DNA of 10,638 nt from Tannerella sp. oral taxon 808 (GCA_002890585.1 MIQB01000070.1:1-10638), one strand, 5' to 3'; positions 1 to 6,757 are shown, counted from the first letter of the stretch. Made by a program: numbers and translations. The notes: generated from the sequence alone by a model not told the origin.

Positions 1-140
1 TTTCCGACCCTCGGAAATGACCTCGCCCTAAGGTTTGACCCTTTTCCGACCCTCGGAAATGACCTCTCCCGAAGGTTGGACCCATTTCCGACCCTCGGAA
101 ATGACCTCGCCCTAAGGTTTGACCCATTTCCGACCCTCGG
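1..140. repeat. 42-bp tandem repeat array A
   Basis: Three full 42-bp units start at 1, 43 and 85, and a partial fourth covers 127-140. The array may continue to the left of the window. Each full unit begins with a perfect 7-bp inverted repeat, TTTCCGA-CCC-TCGGAAA (1-17, 43-59, 85-101), so the small hairpins are spaced exactly 42 bp apart. The fourth copy keeps only six of the seven pairs. Units 1 and 3 are nearly identical; unit 2 differs at a few positions in its second half. The + frame starting at base 1 stays open through the repeats to a stop at 205-207, but it is pure repeat and probably not a gene. Bases 141-216 show no further structure that I can name. Confidence 0.93.
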
Positions 141-216
141 AGCGCAATGGCATCTCAGGCCAGCCATACAGCACGCCCACTTTGGGCATCCGGCTACTGA
201 TTTCTAACCGCTACCT

Positions 217-224
217 TACTTTTG
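217..224 (+). promoter_or_regulatory. Probable Bacteroidota -7 element for aroQ
   Basis: TACTTTTG matches the Bacteroidota -7 consensus TAnnTTTG and lies 42 nt before the aroQ start codon. I see no convincing -33 TTTG box at the usual distance. Just downstream, TGCCCA (223-228) and TGGGCA (239-244) could form a small hairpin in the leader, and GCAAATG occurs twice (234-240, 245-251). Only the -7 match supports this call. Confidence 0.4.
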
Positions 225-266
225 CCCACCCCTGCAAATGGGCAGCAAATGTAGATTAGAGAGAAA

Positions 267-683
267 ATGAAGCACATCCTCATCATCAACGGGCCAAACC
301 TGAACCTGTTGGGGCGACGCGAACCGGAGGTCTATGGCCACGCGTCGTTCGAGTCCTATTTAGAGCAGCTCCGGGCTGCCTATCCGGGGTGCCGGATCAC
401 ATACTACCAAAGCAACATCGAGGGCGAACTGATCGACAAGATCCACGAGGCGGGCTTCACCGCAGACGGCATCGTGCTCAACGCCGGCGCCTACACCCAC
501 ACCTCCATCGCCCTGCACGACGCCATCCGCGCCATCACCGCACCCGTCATCGAGGTACACATATCTAATGTATACACCCGCGAGCCCTTCCGCCATCACT
601 CCTGCCTTGCCGCCGCTTGCCGAGGCGTCATTGCCGGGTTCGGGTTAGACTCCTATCGGTTGGCCATCGAGGCATTGAAGTGA
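267..683 (+). CDS. aroQ: Type II 3-dehydroquinate dehydratase
   Basis: This cytoplasmic enzyme converts 3-dehydroquinate to 3-dehydroshikimate, the third step of the shikimate pathway to aromatic amino acids and folate. The 138-residue length is normal for the small type II family, which forms dodecamers. Visible family residues are Asn11 in GPNLNLLG, Arg18 and catalytic Tyr23 on the flexible lid (RREPEVYG), Asn72 in NAGAYTHTS, Glu96 and His98 in IEVHISN, and Arg109 in REPFRHHS, so the active site appears complete. The ATG at 267 puts the MKHILIINGPN strand exactly at the N terminus, as expected; GAGAGAAA upstream is at best a weak ribosome site. In Bacteroides-like genomes I recall this gene sitting just before pyk, as here. 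The gap to pyk is filled by a tandem repeat. Confidence 0.97.
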   Translation: MKHILIINGPNLNLLGRREPEVYGHASFESYLEQLRAAYPGCRITYYQSNIEGELIDKIHEAGFTADGIVLNAGAYTHTSIALHDAIRAITAPVIEVHISNVYTREPFRHHSCLAAACRGVIAGFGLDSYRLAIEALK

Positions 684-687
684 GCAT

Positions 688-800
688 TACTTCTTACTCC
701 CCCTAACTACTTCTTCTTACTACCCCCTAACTACTTCTTACTACCCCCCAACTACTTCTTACTACCCCCTAACTACTTATTACTACCCTCTAACTACTTT
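688..800. repeat. 21-bp tandem repeat between aroQ and pyk
   Basis: Five units run head to tail with consensus TACTTCTTACTACCCCCTAAC: 688-707 (20 bp), 708-731 (24 bp, an extra TTC), 732-752, 753-773 and 774-794 (21 bp each), then a stub TACTTT at 795-800. The strand is pyrimidine-rich, and the array occupies nearly the whole aroQ-pyk gap, ending four bases before the pyk start codon. The last full unit leaves TAACTAC at 791-797, seven bases before ATG. No -7 promoter element is evident inside it. Confidence 0.88.
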
Positions 801-804
801 CCCA

Positions 805-2250
805 ATGATAAAGCATACCAAAATCGTAGCCACGATCTCCGACCAACGTTGCGAGGTCGATTTTATCCGCTCGCTTTATGAAGCGGGCATGAACGTAGTG
901 CGCCTCAACACGGCACACATGAGCGAAGAAGGATTGCAACGCGTGGTGTCAAACACACGCATGGTCTCCGGCCGCATCGGCATCCTCATCGACACCAAAG
1001 GCCCCGAGATACGCACCACCACATTGGCCTCGCCGATCGAGTTTCAGGCCGGCGACCGCGTCGTGATGCAAGGCCGACCCGACGGCGAAACGACACACGA
1101 GTGCATCTGCGTCTCCTACCCCGACTTCGTCAAAGACCTTTCGGCCGATAGCGACATTCTGATCGACGACGGCGACCTCGAGCTGAAGGTCATCGAGAAG
1201 CAAGCCGATCGCCTCATCTGCGAGGTGCAGAACAACGCCACGCTGGGCAGCCGCAAGAGCGTCAACGTGCCCGGCGTACGCATCAACCTGCCCTCCCTGA
1301 CGGAGAAAGACCGCCGCAACATCGAATGGGCCATCGCCAATCGGCTCGACTTCATCGCCCACTCCTTCGTCCGCAGCAAAGCCGACGTCTTAGACGTACA
1401 GCGCATCCTCGACGCCCACCATAGCCCGATCAAGATCATCGCCAAGATTGAGAACCAAGAGGGCGTGGACAACATCGACGAGATACTCCAGGCAGCCTAC
1501 GGCGTGATGGTGGCTCGCGGCGACCTCGGCATCGAAGTGCCAGCCGAGAAGATCCCCAGCATACAGCGCACACTGATCCGCAAATGCGTGGAAGCCAAAC
1601 GGCCCGTCATCGTAGCCACGCAGATGCTCCACACGATGATCAACAACCCGCGCCCCACCCGCGCCGAAGTGACAGACATCGCCAACGCCATCTATTACCG
1701 CACCGACGCACTGATGCTGAGCGGCGAGACGGCCTACGGCAAATACCCCTTAGAAGCCGTCCAGATGATGGCCAAAGTGGCCTATGAGGCAGAGCAGGCG
1801 AAGCTCTCGGCTAACGATATCCGCGTGCCCATCAAAGGCGACGACTTAGACGTGACCTCCTTCCTGGCCAAGCAAGCCGTCAAGTCGTCATCCAAGCTCG
1901 GCGTGCGCGCCATCATCTCCGACAGCTACTCGGGTCGCACGGCGCGCTATCTGGCCGCCTTCCGCGGCCGCGCCACCGTCTTCGCCATCTGCTACCGCCC
2001 CGAGGTGATGCGCATGCTGTCGCTCTCCTACGGCGTCTGGGCCGTCTTCCAAGCGTGGAAAGTCAGCCGCCGCGAGTATTACTACGACGCGCTGATGCAG
2101 CTCCTCAACCGCGGACTCATCACCGAGGACGATAAAGTGGCCTACCTCAGCGGCAGCTTCGGCGAGGGCGGCGGCACAACCTTCCTCGAGATCAACGAAG
2201 TGAAACGCGTGCTCCACGCCCGCGACGAATACCAGTTGCCGACGTTCTAA
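805..2250 (+). CDS. pyk: Pyruvate kinase
   Basis: This cytoplasmic enzyme transfers phosphate from phosphoenolpyruvate to ADP, giving pyruvate and ATP at the end of glycolysis. The 481 residues fit the usual bacterial length. From N to C terminus I see RLNTAH (33-38, in place of the common RxNFSH; I recall this variant from Bacteroidales), DTKGPEIR (63-70), the SVNVPG strand near 152-157, the catalytic signature KIENQEG with Lys214 and Glu216, the metal ligand Asp240 in ARGDLG, ATQML with Thr272, and NPRPTRAEVTDIANA (281-295). The C-terminal effector domain covers roughly 345-475 and ends with a glycine-rich GSFGEGGGTT stretch. ATG 805 gives the expected MIKHTKIVATIS beginning. There is no clear Shine-Dalgarno sequence; the 21-bp repeat abuts the start. 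The downstream methyltransferase starts 15 nt after the stop, suggesting co-transcription. Confidence 0.97.
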   Translation: MIKHTKIVATISDQRCEVDFIRSLYEAGMNVVRLNTAHMSEEGLQRVVSNTRMVSGRIGILIDTKGPEIRTTTLASPIEFQAGDRVVMQGRPDGETTHECICVSYPDFVKDLSADSDILIDDGDLELKVIEKQADRLICEVQNNATLGSRKSVNVPGVRINLPSLTEKDRRNIEWAIANRLDFIAHSFVRSKADVLDVQRILDAHHSPIKIIAKIENQEGVDNIDEILQAAYGVMVARGDLGIEVPAEKIPSIQRTLIRKCVEAKRPVIVATQMLHTMINNPRPTRAEVTDIANAIYYRTDALMLSGETAYGKYPLEAVQMMAKVAYEAEQAKLSANDIRVPIKGDDLDVTSFLAKQAVKSSSKLGVRAIISDSYSGRTARYLAAFRGRATVFAICYRPEVMRMLSLSYGVWAVFQAWKVSRREYYYDALMQLLNRGLITEDDKVAYLSGSFGEGGGTTFLEINEVKRVLHARDEYQLPTF

Positions 2251-2265
2251 CCCGCCACTCGCCCC

Positions 2266-2895
2266 GTGGACATCGAATCGTACATCCTCGATCACACCGA
2301 CCCGGAGCCACCACTGCTGGCGCGCCTCAACCGCGAGGCGCACGTGAAGCTGCTCCGCCCGCGCATGATCGCCGGCCACCTGCAGGGGCGCGTGCTGAAG
2401 ATGTTCTGCCGCATGATGCGCCCCAAGCGACTACTTGAGATCGGCACCTACACGGGCTACGCCACCTTCTGCATGGCCGAGGGCACGGACGCCGACGCTG
2501 TGATCCACACCGTGGAGGTGAACGACGAGATGGAACCCTTCTTCCGCACCTACTGGCAGGAGCACCCCGACCGCACCAAGATCCGCCCACACTGGGGCGA
2601 CGTGCGCCAGGTGCTCCCCACGCTCGGGCCTGAGCCGTTCGATTGGGTCTATATCGACGCCGACAAGCGCGACTACTGCGCGTATTACGACCTCATCTTC
2701 CCCCACGTGCAGCCGGGTGGGTTGATCCTTGCTGACAACACGCTCTGGTCGGGCAAGGTGGCGGACGAGGCTACCACGGCCGACACGCAGACGCGTGGCA
2801 TCGTCGCCTTCAACGAACGGATCAAGGCCGACAGCCGCGTGGAGAAGGTGCTGTTGCCCCTGCGCGACGGCCTGACGGTGATTTGGAAGAAGTAA
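2266..2895 (+). CDS. SAM-dependent O-methyltransferase, catechol/caffeoyl-CoA family
   Basis: This is a 209-residue class I methyltransferase of the Methyltransf_3 family, which moves a methyl group from S-adenosylmethionine to a hydroxyl, usually with a divalent metal. Motif I is LLEIGTYTGYA (56-66); an acidic residue follows at VEVNDE (83-88). YIDADKRDY (129-137) carries the expected metal and catalytic aspartates (131, 133), and ILADNTLWSGKV (154-165) supplies the Asp157-Asn158 pair. The natural substrate of the bacterial members is mostly unknown and cannot be read from the sequence. The start is GTG at 2266, only 15 nt after pyk; no ATG nearer the N terminus preserves the family beginning. 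I recall the same gene between pyk and rbfA in related genomes, so its place is ancestral rather than acquired. Confidence 0.9.
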   Translation: MDIESYILDHTDPEPPLLARLNREAHVKLLRPRMIAGHLQGRVLKMFCRMMRPKRLLEIGTYTGYATFCMAEGTDADAVIHTVEVNDEMEPFFRTYWQEHPDRTKIRPHWGDVRQVLPTLGPEPFDWVYIDADKRDYCAYYDLIFPHVQPGGLILADNTLWSGKVADEATTADTQTRGIVAFNERIKADSRVEKVLLPLRDGLTVIWKK

Positions 2896-2899
2896 GCCG

Positions 2900-2937
2900 C
2901 CCCCCCCATTTTTAGCTTTTCACTTTTAGATTTTAGA
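2900..2937. repeat. C8 tract and four TTTTAGA-like heptamers before rbfA
   Basis: A run of eight C (2900-2907) is followed by four 7-bp units, TTTTAGC, TTTTCAC, TTTTAGA and TTTTAGA (2910-2937), ending four bases before the rbfA start codon. It makes an AT-rich leader in an otherwise GC-rich stretch, which in Bacteroidota often substitutes for a Shine-Dalgarno sequence. The C run is a plausible slippage site. No promoter consensus is visible. Confidence 0.6.
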
Positions 2938-2941
2938 TCCT

Positions 2942-3277
2942 ATGGAAGGAACCAGATTGAACAAAATAGGCCGGTTGCTGCAAAAGGAATTGGGCGACCT
3001 CTTCCTGCGGCAAACCAAAGGCATGCCCGGGACGCTCGTCTCGGTCAGCGCCGTGCGCGTCAGCCCCGACCTGAGCGTAGCCAAAGTCTACCTCAGCATC
3101 TTCCCCACCGAAAAGGCGGAGCAGCTGATGGAGGCCATCGAATCGAACAAGAAGACGATCCGCTACGATCTGGGCCAACGCGTACGCCTACAACTCCGCC
3201 GCATCCCCGAACTGATCTTCTACCGCGACGACTCGCTCGATTATGTGGAAAACATCGATCAGCTGCTGAGCAAATAG
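2942..3277 (+). CDS. rbfA: Ribosome-binding factor A
   Basis: RbfA binds the free 30S subunit and assists late processing and folding of the 16S rRNA 5' end. The 111 residues fit the single KH-like domain of the family. Recognisable parts are the N-terminal helix (RLNKIGRLLQKELGDLF), the conserved strand VSAVRVSPDLSVAKVYLSIF with the family's SPDL, and the C-terminal LRRIPELIFYRDDSLDY followed by the short helix NIDQLL. The start is ATG 2942, 46 nt after the methyltransferase stop, behind an AT-rich heptamer tract. It lies between a methyltransferase and a LolC/E-type permease gene, an order I recall from Bacteroides. The next 110 nt hold GC-rich hairpins. Confidence 0.95.
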   Translation: MEGTRLNKIGRLLQKELGDLFLRQTKGMPGTLVSVSAVRVSPDLSVAKVYLSIFPTEKAEQLMEAIESNKKTIRYDLGQRVRLQLRRIPELIFYRDDSLDYVENIDQLLSK

Positions 3278-3320
3278 AGGGTAGAATTAAGTATTCCTCG
3301 CTACCCTCTAACGACCTCTG

Positions 3321-3379
3321 ACTACCGGGCGCCCACAAGGGGCGCCCCTACTACCGCGGCCACAAGGCCGCATAACTAC
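3321..3379. repeat. Two GC-rich palindromes upstream of the permease gene
   Basis: GGGCGCCC (3327-3334), ACAAG, GGGCGCCC (3340-3347) forms an 8-bp stem, and GCGGCC (3356-3361), ACAA, GGCCGC (3366-3371) forms a second, both with ACAA loops. The first is a single copy of the 29-bp element repeated at 5504-5590; the flanking CTACTACCGCG and CATAACTACC also recur after that array. This points to a dispersed intergenic hairpin family. It may also act as a transcription barrier after rbfA, but no T-tract follows. TAACTAC ends eight bases before the TTG start at 3388. Confidence 0.85.
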
Positions 3380-3387
3380 CCGCTATT

Positions 3388-5466
3388 TTGAACCTCCCGC
3401 TATTCATCGCCCGGCGCTATCTGCTGGCCAAGAAGTCGCACAACGCCATCAACATCATCTCCATGATCTCCGTGTGCAGCGTCGCCGTGGCCACGACGGC
3501 GCTCGTCTGCGTGCTGTCCGTCTTCAACGGTTTCCGCGACCTCGTCATCTCCTCCTTCGGCAACTTCGACCCCGAGCTGAAGATCACCGCCGTGGAGGGC
3601 AAGGTGTTCGGCCCCGCGACGGCGGCCATGCGGCAGGTCAGGGCCATGCCCGAGGTGGCACTCATCACCGAGGTGCTGCAGGACAACGTCCTCGTGCGTT
3701 ACGGCGACCGCCAGCAGATCGCCGTGGCCAAGGGCGTAGACAACACCTTCGAGCGCGCCGTGCCGATCGACTCCGTCCTCATCGACGGACGCTTCGTGCT
3801 GCGTGAGGGCGAGATCAACTACGGCGTGCTCGGCATCGGGCTGGCTTCTGCACTCGGCATCAACGCCGCCTTCACCGAGCCGATGGAGATCTACGCCCCC
3901 AAGCGCGACGTCCGCGTCAACCCCTCCAATCCCGCCACTTCCTTCCAACTCGATTACGCCTTCATCAGCGGCGTCTTCTGCATCAACCAAGCCGAATACG
4001 ACGAGCGCTACTTGATCCTCCCCATCCATCTTGTGCGCGACATGCTTCACTACGACAACGGCGAGGTCTCGGCCTTGGAACTGAAGCTAACACCCGGCGC
4101 CGATGTGGATGCTGTGAAACGCCGCATCGGCCGCACGCTTGGCGACGCCTTCCGGGTGCAGGATCGCTTCGAGCAACAGGAGGCGTCGTTTCGCATGATG
4201 CAGATCGAGAAATGGATGACGTTCCTCATCCTCGTTTTCATCCTCACCATCGCGCTGTTCAACGTCGTCAGCTCGCTCTCCATGCTCATCATCGAAAAGG
4301 AGGACGACGTGCATATGCTGCGCAGCATGGGGGCCGACGACAGGCTGATCCGCCGCATCTTCCTCTTCGAGGGCTGCATGATCCCGCTCGTTGGCGCAGC
4401 CGTGGGCATCGCCATCGGCGTCGCGCTCTGCCTTGTGCAGCAATACTTCGGCATCATCCGGCTCGGTTCCGTAGGCGCCTTCATCAGCGACCAATATCCC
4501 GTGCACGTGTCGCCCATCGACCTGCTGGCCATCTTCGCCACCGTCTTTGCCATCGGCGCACTGACGTCGTGGTACCCCGTGCGCACACTTCGCAGCGGGC
4601 GATGGCCGGGCGCCCTATCGAAGGCCGCGGCTATGGGGCTGCTTGTGTTGGGAATAACGAGTTGCGCGAGCAACGGATCGAAGGCCGGGAACGAGCCGAT
4701 GGTCACCGTAACCATAGAGGCGCAGCGCTACTTCGCCGAGGGCATCGGGGGCGGACACTTCGCGATACACACCATCGTGCCGCCTGGGCAAAGCCCCGAG
4801 ACGTACGACCCGACGCCGCAGGAAATGATGGCCGTGGCGCGCAGCCGCGCCTACCTGCGCATCGGGCGCATCGGCTTCGAGCAGGTGTGGATGAAGACGA
4901 TCGCGGAGCAAAACCCCGGCCTGCGTGTCTTCGACCTCTCGGAGGGCATCCGCTGGATCGACGGCGATCACCACACGCACGACCACAACGACCCACACAT
5001 CTGGAGCACGCCCGCCACGGCCCGCCTCATCGCCCGCAACACGCTGCGCGCCTTCTGCTCGCTCGACACGGCCCACACCGCCGACTACGAAGCGGCTTAC
5101 ACCCGGCTCCTTTCCGAGATCGACTCCACCGACGCGGCCCTGCACGCGATGCTCGACACACTGACCCACCGCACCTTCATCATCTATCACCCCACCCTGA
5201 CCTACTTCGCCCACGAGTACAGCCTTCGTCAGCTGTCCATCGAGACAGACGGCAAGGAGCCCTCGGCAGCATCGCTAAAAGCGCTGATCGATGTGGCGCG
5301 AGCGGAGGGCGTGCGCGTCGTCTTCGTGCAGCGCGAGTTCGACCGCAAGCATGCCGAGTCCGTCGCCTCCGAAATCGGTGCCCGCGTCGTCGTCATCGAC
5401 CCCCTCTCTGCCCAATGGAAGGACGAGATGCTCCGCATCGGCCGCGCGATGATCGATGGTCAATGA
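3388..5466 (+). CDS. LolC/LolE-type ABC permease fused in frame to a ZnuA-type metal-binding lipoprotein
   Basis: One uninterrupted 692-codon frame holds two proteins. Residues 1 to about 400 are an FtsX/LolC-LolE permease, which in its family lifts lipoproteins from the inner membrane: IARRYLLAKKSHNAINIIS, TM1 near 21-46, a periplasmic domain, TM2 near 279-302, TM3 near 332-354 and TM4 near 377-393, ending SWYPV as usual. Then come basic residues, a hydrophobic stretch and the lipobox ITSC with Cys426. From there to 692 it is a TroA/ZnuA-fold substrate-binding protein for zinc or manganese: PETYDPTP, a His-rich loop at 527-537 (DHHTHDHNDPH), DPHIW with His537, IYHPTLTYF and IDPL. The expected first ligand His of PHxYxPTP is Glu. 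The permease start is TTG 3388, chosen because it gives the family N terminus. ZnuA could be made separately from GTG 4579. A lost stop codon or a sequencing error is the alternative to a true fusion. Confidence 0.85.
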   Translation: MNLPLFIARRYLLAKKSHNAINIISMISVCSVAVATTALVCVLSVFNGFRDLVISSFGNFDPELKITAVEGKVFGPATAAMRQVRAMPEVALITEVLQDNVLVRYGDRQQIAVAKGVDNTFERAVPIDSVLIDGRFVLREGEINYGVLGIGLASALGINAAFTEPMEIYAPKRDVRVNPSNPATSFQLDYAFISGVFCINQAEYDERYLILPIHLVRDMLHYDNGEVSALELKLTPGADVDAVKRRIGRTLGDAFRVQDRFEQQEASFRMMQIEKWMTFLILVFILTIALFNVVSSLSMLIIEKEDDVHMLRSMGADDRLIRRIFLFEGCMIPLVGAAVGIAIGVALCLVQQYFGIIRLGSVGAFISDQYPVHVSPIDLLAIFATVFAIGALTSWYPVRTLRSGRWPGALSKAAAMGLLVLGITSCASNGSKAGNEPMVTVTIEAQRYFAEGIGGGHFAIHTIVPPGQSPETYDPTPQEMMAVARSRAYLRIGRIGFEQVWMKTIAEQNPGLRVFDLSEGIRWIDGDHHTHDHNDPHIWSTPATARLIARNTLRAFCSLDTAHTADYEAAYTRLLSEIDSTDAALHAMLDTLTHRTFIIYHPTLTYFAHEYSLRQLSIETDGKEPSAASLKALIDVARAEGVRVVFVQREFDRKHAESVASEIGARVVVIDPLSAQWKDEMLRIGRAMIDGQ
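4579..4668 (+). other. Fusion junction: possible internal start, signal peptide and lipobox
   Basis: The in-frame GTG at 4579 (Val398 of the long frame) would start a 295-residue protein beginning MRTLRSGRWPGALSK, a basic n-region, followed by the hydrophobic AAAMGLLVLGI and the lipobox ITSC; Cys426 is encoded at 4663-4665. A second candidate is ATG 4633. This is a complete lipoprotein signal peptide placed directly after the last membrane helix of the permease. In the fused protein the same segment would cross the membrane as a fifth helix and put ZnuA on the periplasmic face. No good Shine-Dalgarno sequence precedes either start. Confidence 0.6.
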
Positions 5467-5494
5467 TTAACCCATGCCCGGCCAACATCCTTGC

Positions 5495-5626
5495 GCCCCT
5501 ACTACCGGGCGCCCACAAGGGGTGCCCCTACTACCGGGCGCCCACAAGGGGTGCCCCTACTACCGGGCGCCCACAAGGGGTGCCCCTACTACCGCGCCGC
5601 AAGCGCATAACTACCTTTTACTACCT
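5495..5626. repeat. 29-bp hairpin repeat array upstream of znuC
   Basis: Three exact 29-bp units start at 5504, 5533 and 5562, with a partial flank before (5495-5503) and a diverged unit from 5591. Each holds GGGCGCCC-ACAA-GGGGTGCCC, a stem with one G-T pair, so the fold is better in + strand RNA than in the opposite strand. The tail, CTACTACCGCG then CATAACTACC and TTACTACC (5619-5626), matches the segment before the permease gene and resembles the repeat before pyk. The array fills the 166-nt gap between the fusion gene and znuC. Similar GGGCGCCC-ACAAGG palindromes are, from memory, common intergenic repeats in diverse bacteria. Confidence 0.9.
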
Positions 5627-5632
5627 ATATAT

Positions 5633-6331
5633 ATGCCCCTCGTCACCATCGATCATGTCACAGCCGGCTACGACGCCTCGAAAGACGTCCTCGTCGACAT
5701 CACACTCCACATCTCCGAGCGCGACTTCCTCTGCATCGTCGGTCCCAACGGTGGCGGCAAGACCACCCTCCTGCGCGTCATGCTCGGCCTGCTCCGCCCC
5801 CGCACCGGCACGATCACCTTCTACCAGGGCGACCACCCCACCCCCACCCTACCCATCGGCTACCTGCCGCAGGTCAACGCCATCGATCGCCGCTTCCCCA
5901 TCTCCGTTGCTGAGGTCGTCGCCTCTGGACTCATGGCCGAGACACGCTGCCGCCGCTGCTCGCCAGAGCAACGTGAACGCGTCGGCGCCGTCCTCGCCCG
6001 CATGGGACTCGAGGCACTGGCCCATCGCCCCATCGGCGAACTCTCCGGTGGCGAGTTGCAACGCGCCATGCTCGGCCGCGCCATCGTATCCCGCCCCCGC
6101 ATGCTCGTCCTTGACGAACCCAACACGTACATGGATCGCCGCTTCGGCTCCACCCTCGGCGACCTCTTAGCGGAGATCAACCGCGACGCCGCCGTCGTGC
6201 TCGTCTCACACGACCCCGGCGCACTCCGCCCACTGATCAAGAACATGGCCTTCGTCCGCCGCACCCTCCGCTATTGCCCCGGCAATGATTTAGCCGCCGC
6301 AGACCTGACCGACGACGAGGCTGAGGCGTAA
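5633..6331 (+). CDS. znuC: Zinc/manganese ABC transporter ATPase (ZnuC type)
   Basis: This 232-residue ATPase would energise uptake of the metal caught by the ZnuA module upstream. All ABC landmarks are present: Walker A GPNGGGKTT (37-45), Q-loop Gln80 in YLPQ, signature LSGGELQ (137-143), Walker B MLVLDEP (157-163) and the switch His193 in VSHD. YLPQVNAIDRRFPISV is typical of the metal-type subfamily. I chose ATG 5633 because MPLVTIDHVTAGY is the usual N terminus; the frame is open further upstream, but only through the hairpin repeats. A TATATAT stretch precedes the start. The last residues (DDEAEA) and the stop lie at the edge of the next 42-bp repeat, so the tail may have been shaped by it. 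The membrane partner ZnuB is not next to it or elsewhere in the window. Confidence 0.92.
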   Translation: MPLVTIDHVTAGYDASKDVLVDITLHISERDFLCIVGPNGGGKTTLLRVMLGLLRPRTGTITFYQGDHPTPTLPIGYLPQVNAIDRRFPISVAEVVASGLMAETRCRRCSPEQRERVGAVLARMGLEALAHRPIGELSGGELQRAMLGRAIVSRPRMLVLDEPNTYMDRRFGSTLGDLLAEINRDAAVVLVSHDPGALRPLIKNMAFVRRTLRYCPGNDLAAADLTDDEAEA

Positions 6332-6664
6332 ATCCACGATGACACCCCCGTCCCCTCAGGGGCTAAGGCGTAAATCCACGATGACACCCCCGTCCCCTCA
6401 GGGGACAAGGCGTAAATCCGCGATGACACCCCCGTCCCCTCAGGGGATAAGGCGTAATTCTGCGATGACACCCCCGTCCCCTCAGGGGCTGAGGCGTAAA
6501 TCCGCGATGACACCTCCGTCCCCTCAGGGGATAAGGCGTAAATCCACGATGACACCTCCGTCCCCTCAGGGGCTGAGGCGTAAATCCGCGATGACACCCC
6601 CGTCCCCTCAGGGGACAGGGCGTAAATGCAGAAAAGAGTCCCCGTCCCCTCGGGGGACAGGGGT
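6329..6664. repeat. 42-bp tandem repeat array B
   Basis: Seven good units start at 6329, 6371, 6413, 6455, 6497, 6539 and 6581, with a degenerate eighth from 6623. Each contains GATGACACCCCCGTCCCC (some with CTCC) followed by TCAGGGG, a 5-bp stem CCCC/GGGG extended to GTCCCC-TCA-GGGGAC in some copies. Variation is concentrated at the bases after AGGGG (CTAAGG, ACAAGG, ATAAGG, CTGAGG). The first unit begins with the TAA stop of znuC. Frames on both strands stay open across most of it because 42 is a multiple of three; I take these as by-products. This array and the inverted unit after it fill most of the 426 bases between znuC and the Panacea gene. Confidence 0.95.
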
Positions 6665-6675
6665 GTCATCGCGGA
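6585..6675. repeat. Long inverted repeat capping array B
   Basis: The 32 bases at 6644-6675 are the reverse complement of the repeat unit at 6585-6616, matching at 29 of 32 positions by my count, with 27 bp between the arms. The last unit has therefore been turned round, making a large potential cruciform or RNA hairpin between znuC and the promoter at 6711. It could stop transcription leaving the repeat array, though no T-tract follows it. Confidence 0.8.
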
Positions 6676-6698
6676 AAGGGTTCCCATCCACCGCGTCC

Positions 6699-6723
6699 CC
6701 CCGCCCCGCCTATCTTTGCCACC
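6699..6723 (+). promoter_or_regulatory. Bacteroidota promoter for the Panacea cassette
   Basis: TATCTTTG at 6711-6718 fits TAnnTTTG, in the context GCCTATCTTTGCCACC. The leader to the start at 6758 is AT-rich. No clear -33 TTTG is seen. The whole 25-bp segment recurs without a mismatch at 7976-8000. Confidence 0.75.
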
Positions 6724-6757
6724 AAACAATACATGACATTTACCATTCTACTTACTA

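Noticed and set aside
1..207. Open + frame through array A to a stop at 205-207, possibly the end of an upstream gene
   Set aside because: Its only notable content is the 14-residue periodicity forced by the 42-bp repeat, followed by sequence without recognisable protein features. Without the left flank it cannot be supported as coding.
5474..5632. N-terminal extension of znuC from 5474
   Set aside because: The extra 53 residues are translated hairpin repeat; the ABC domain begins normally at ATG 5633.
4212..6170. A 652-codon + frame overlapping the fusion gene and znuC
   Set aside because: It is a shifted frame in GC-rich DNA, rich in Arg, His and Pro, and covers the genuine frames with clear family motifs.
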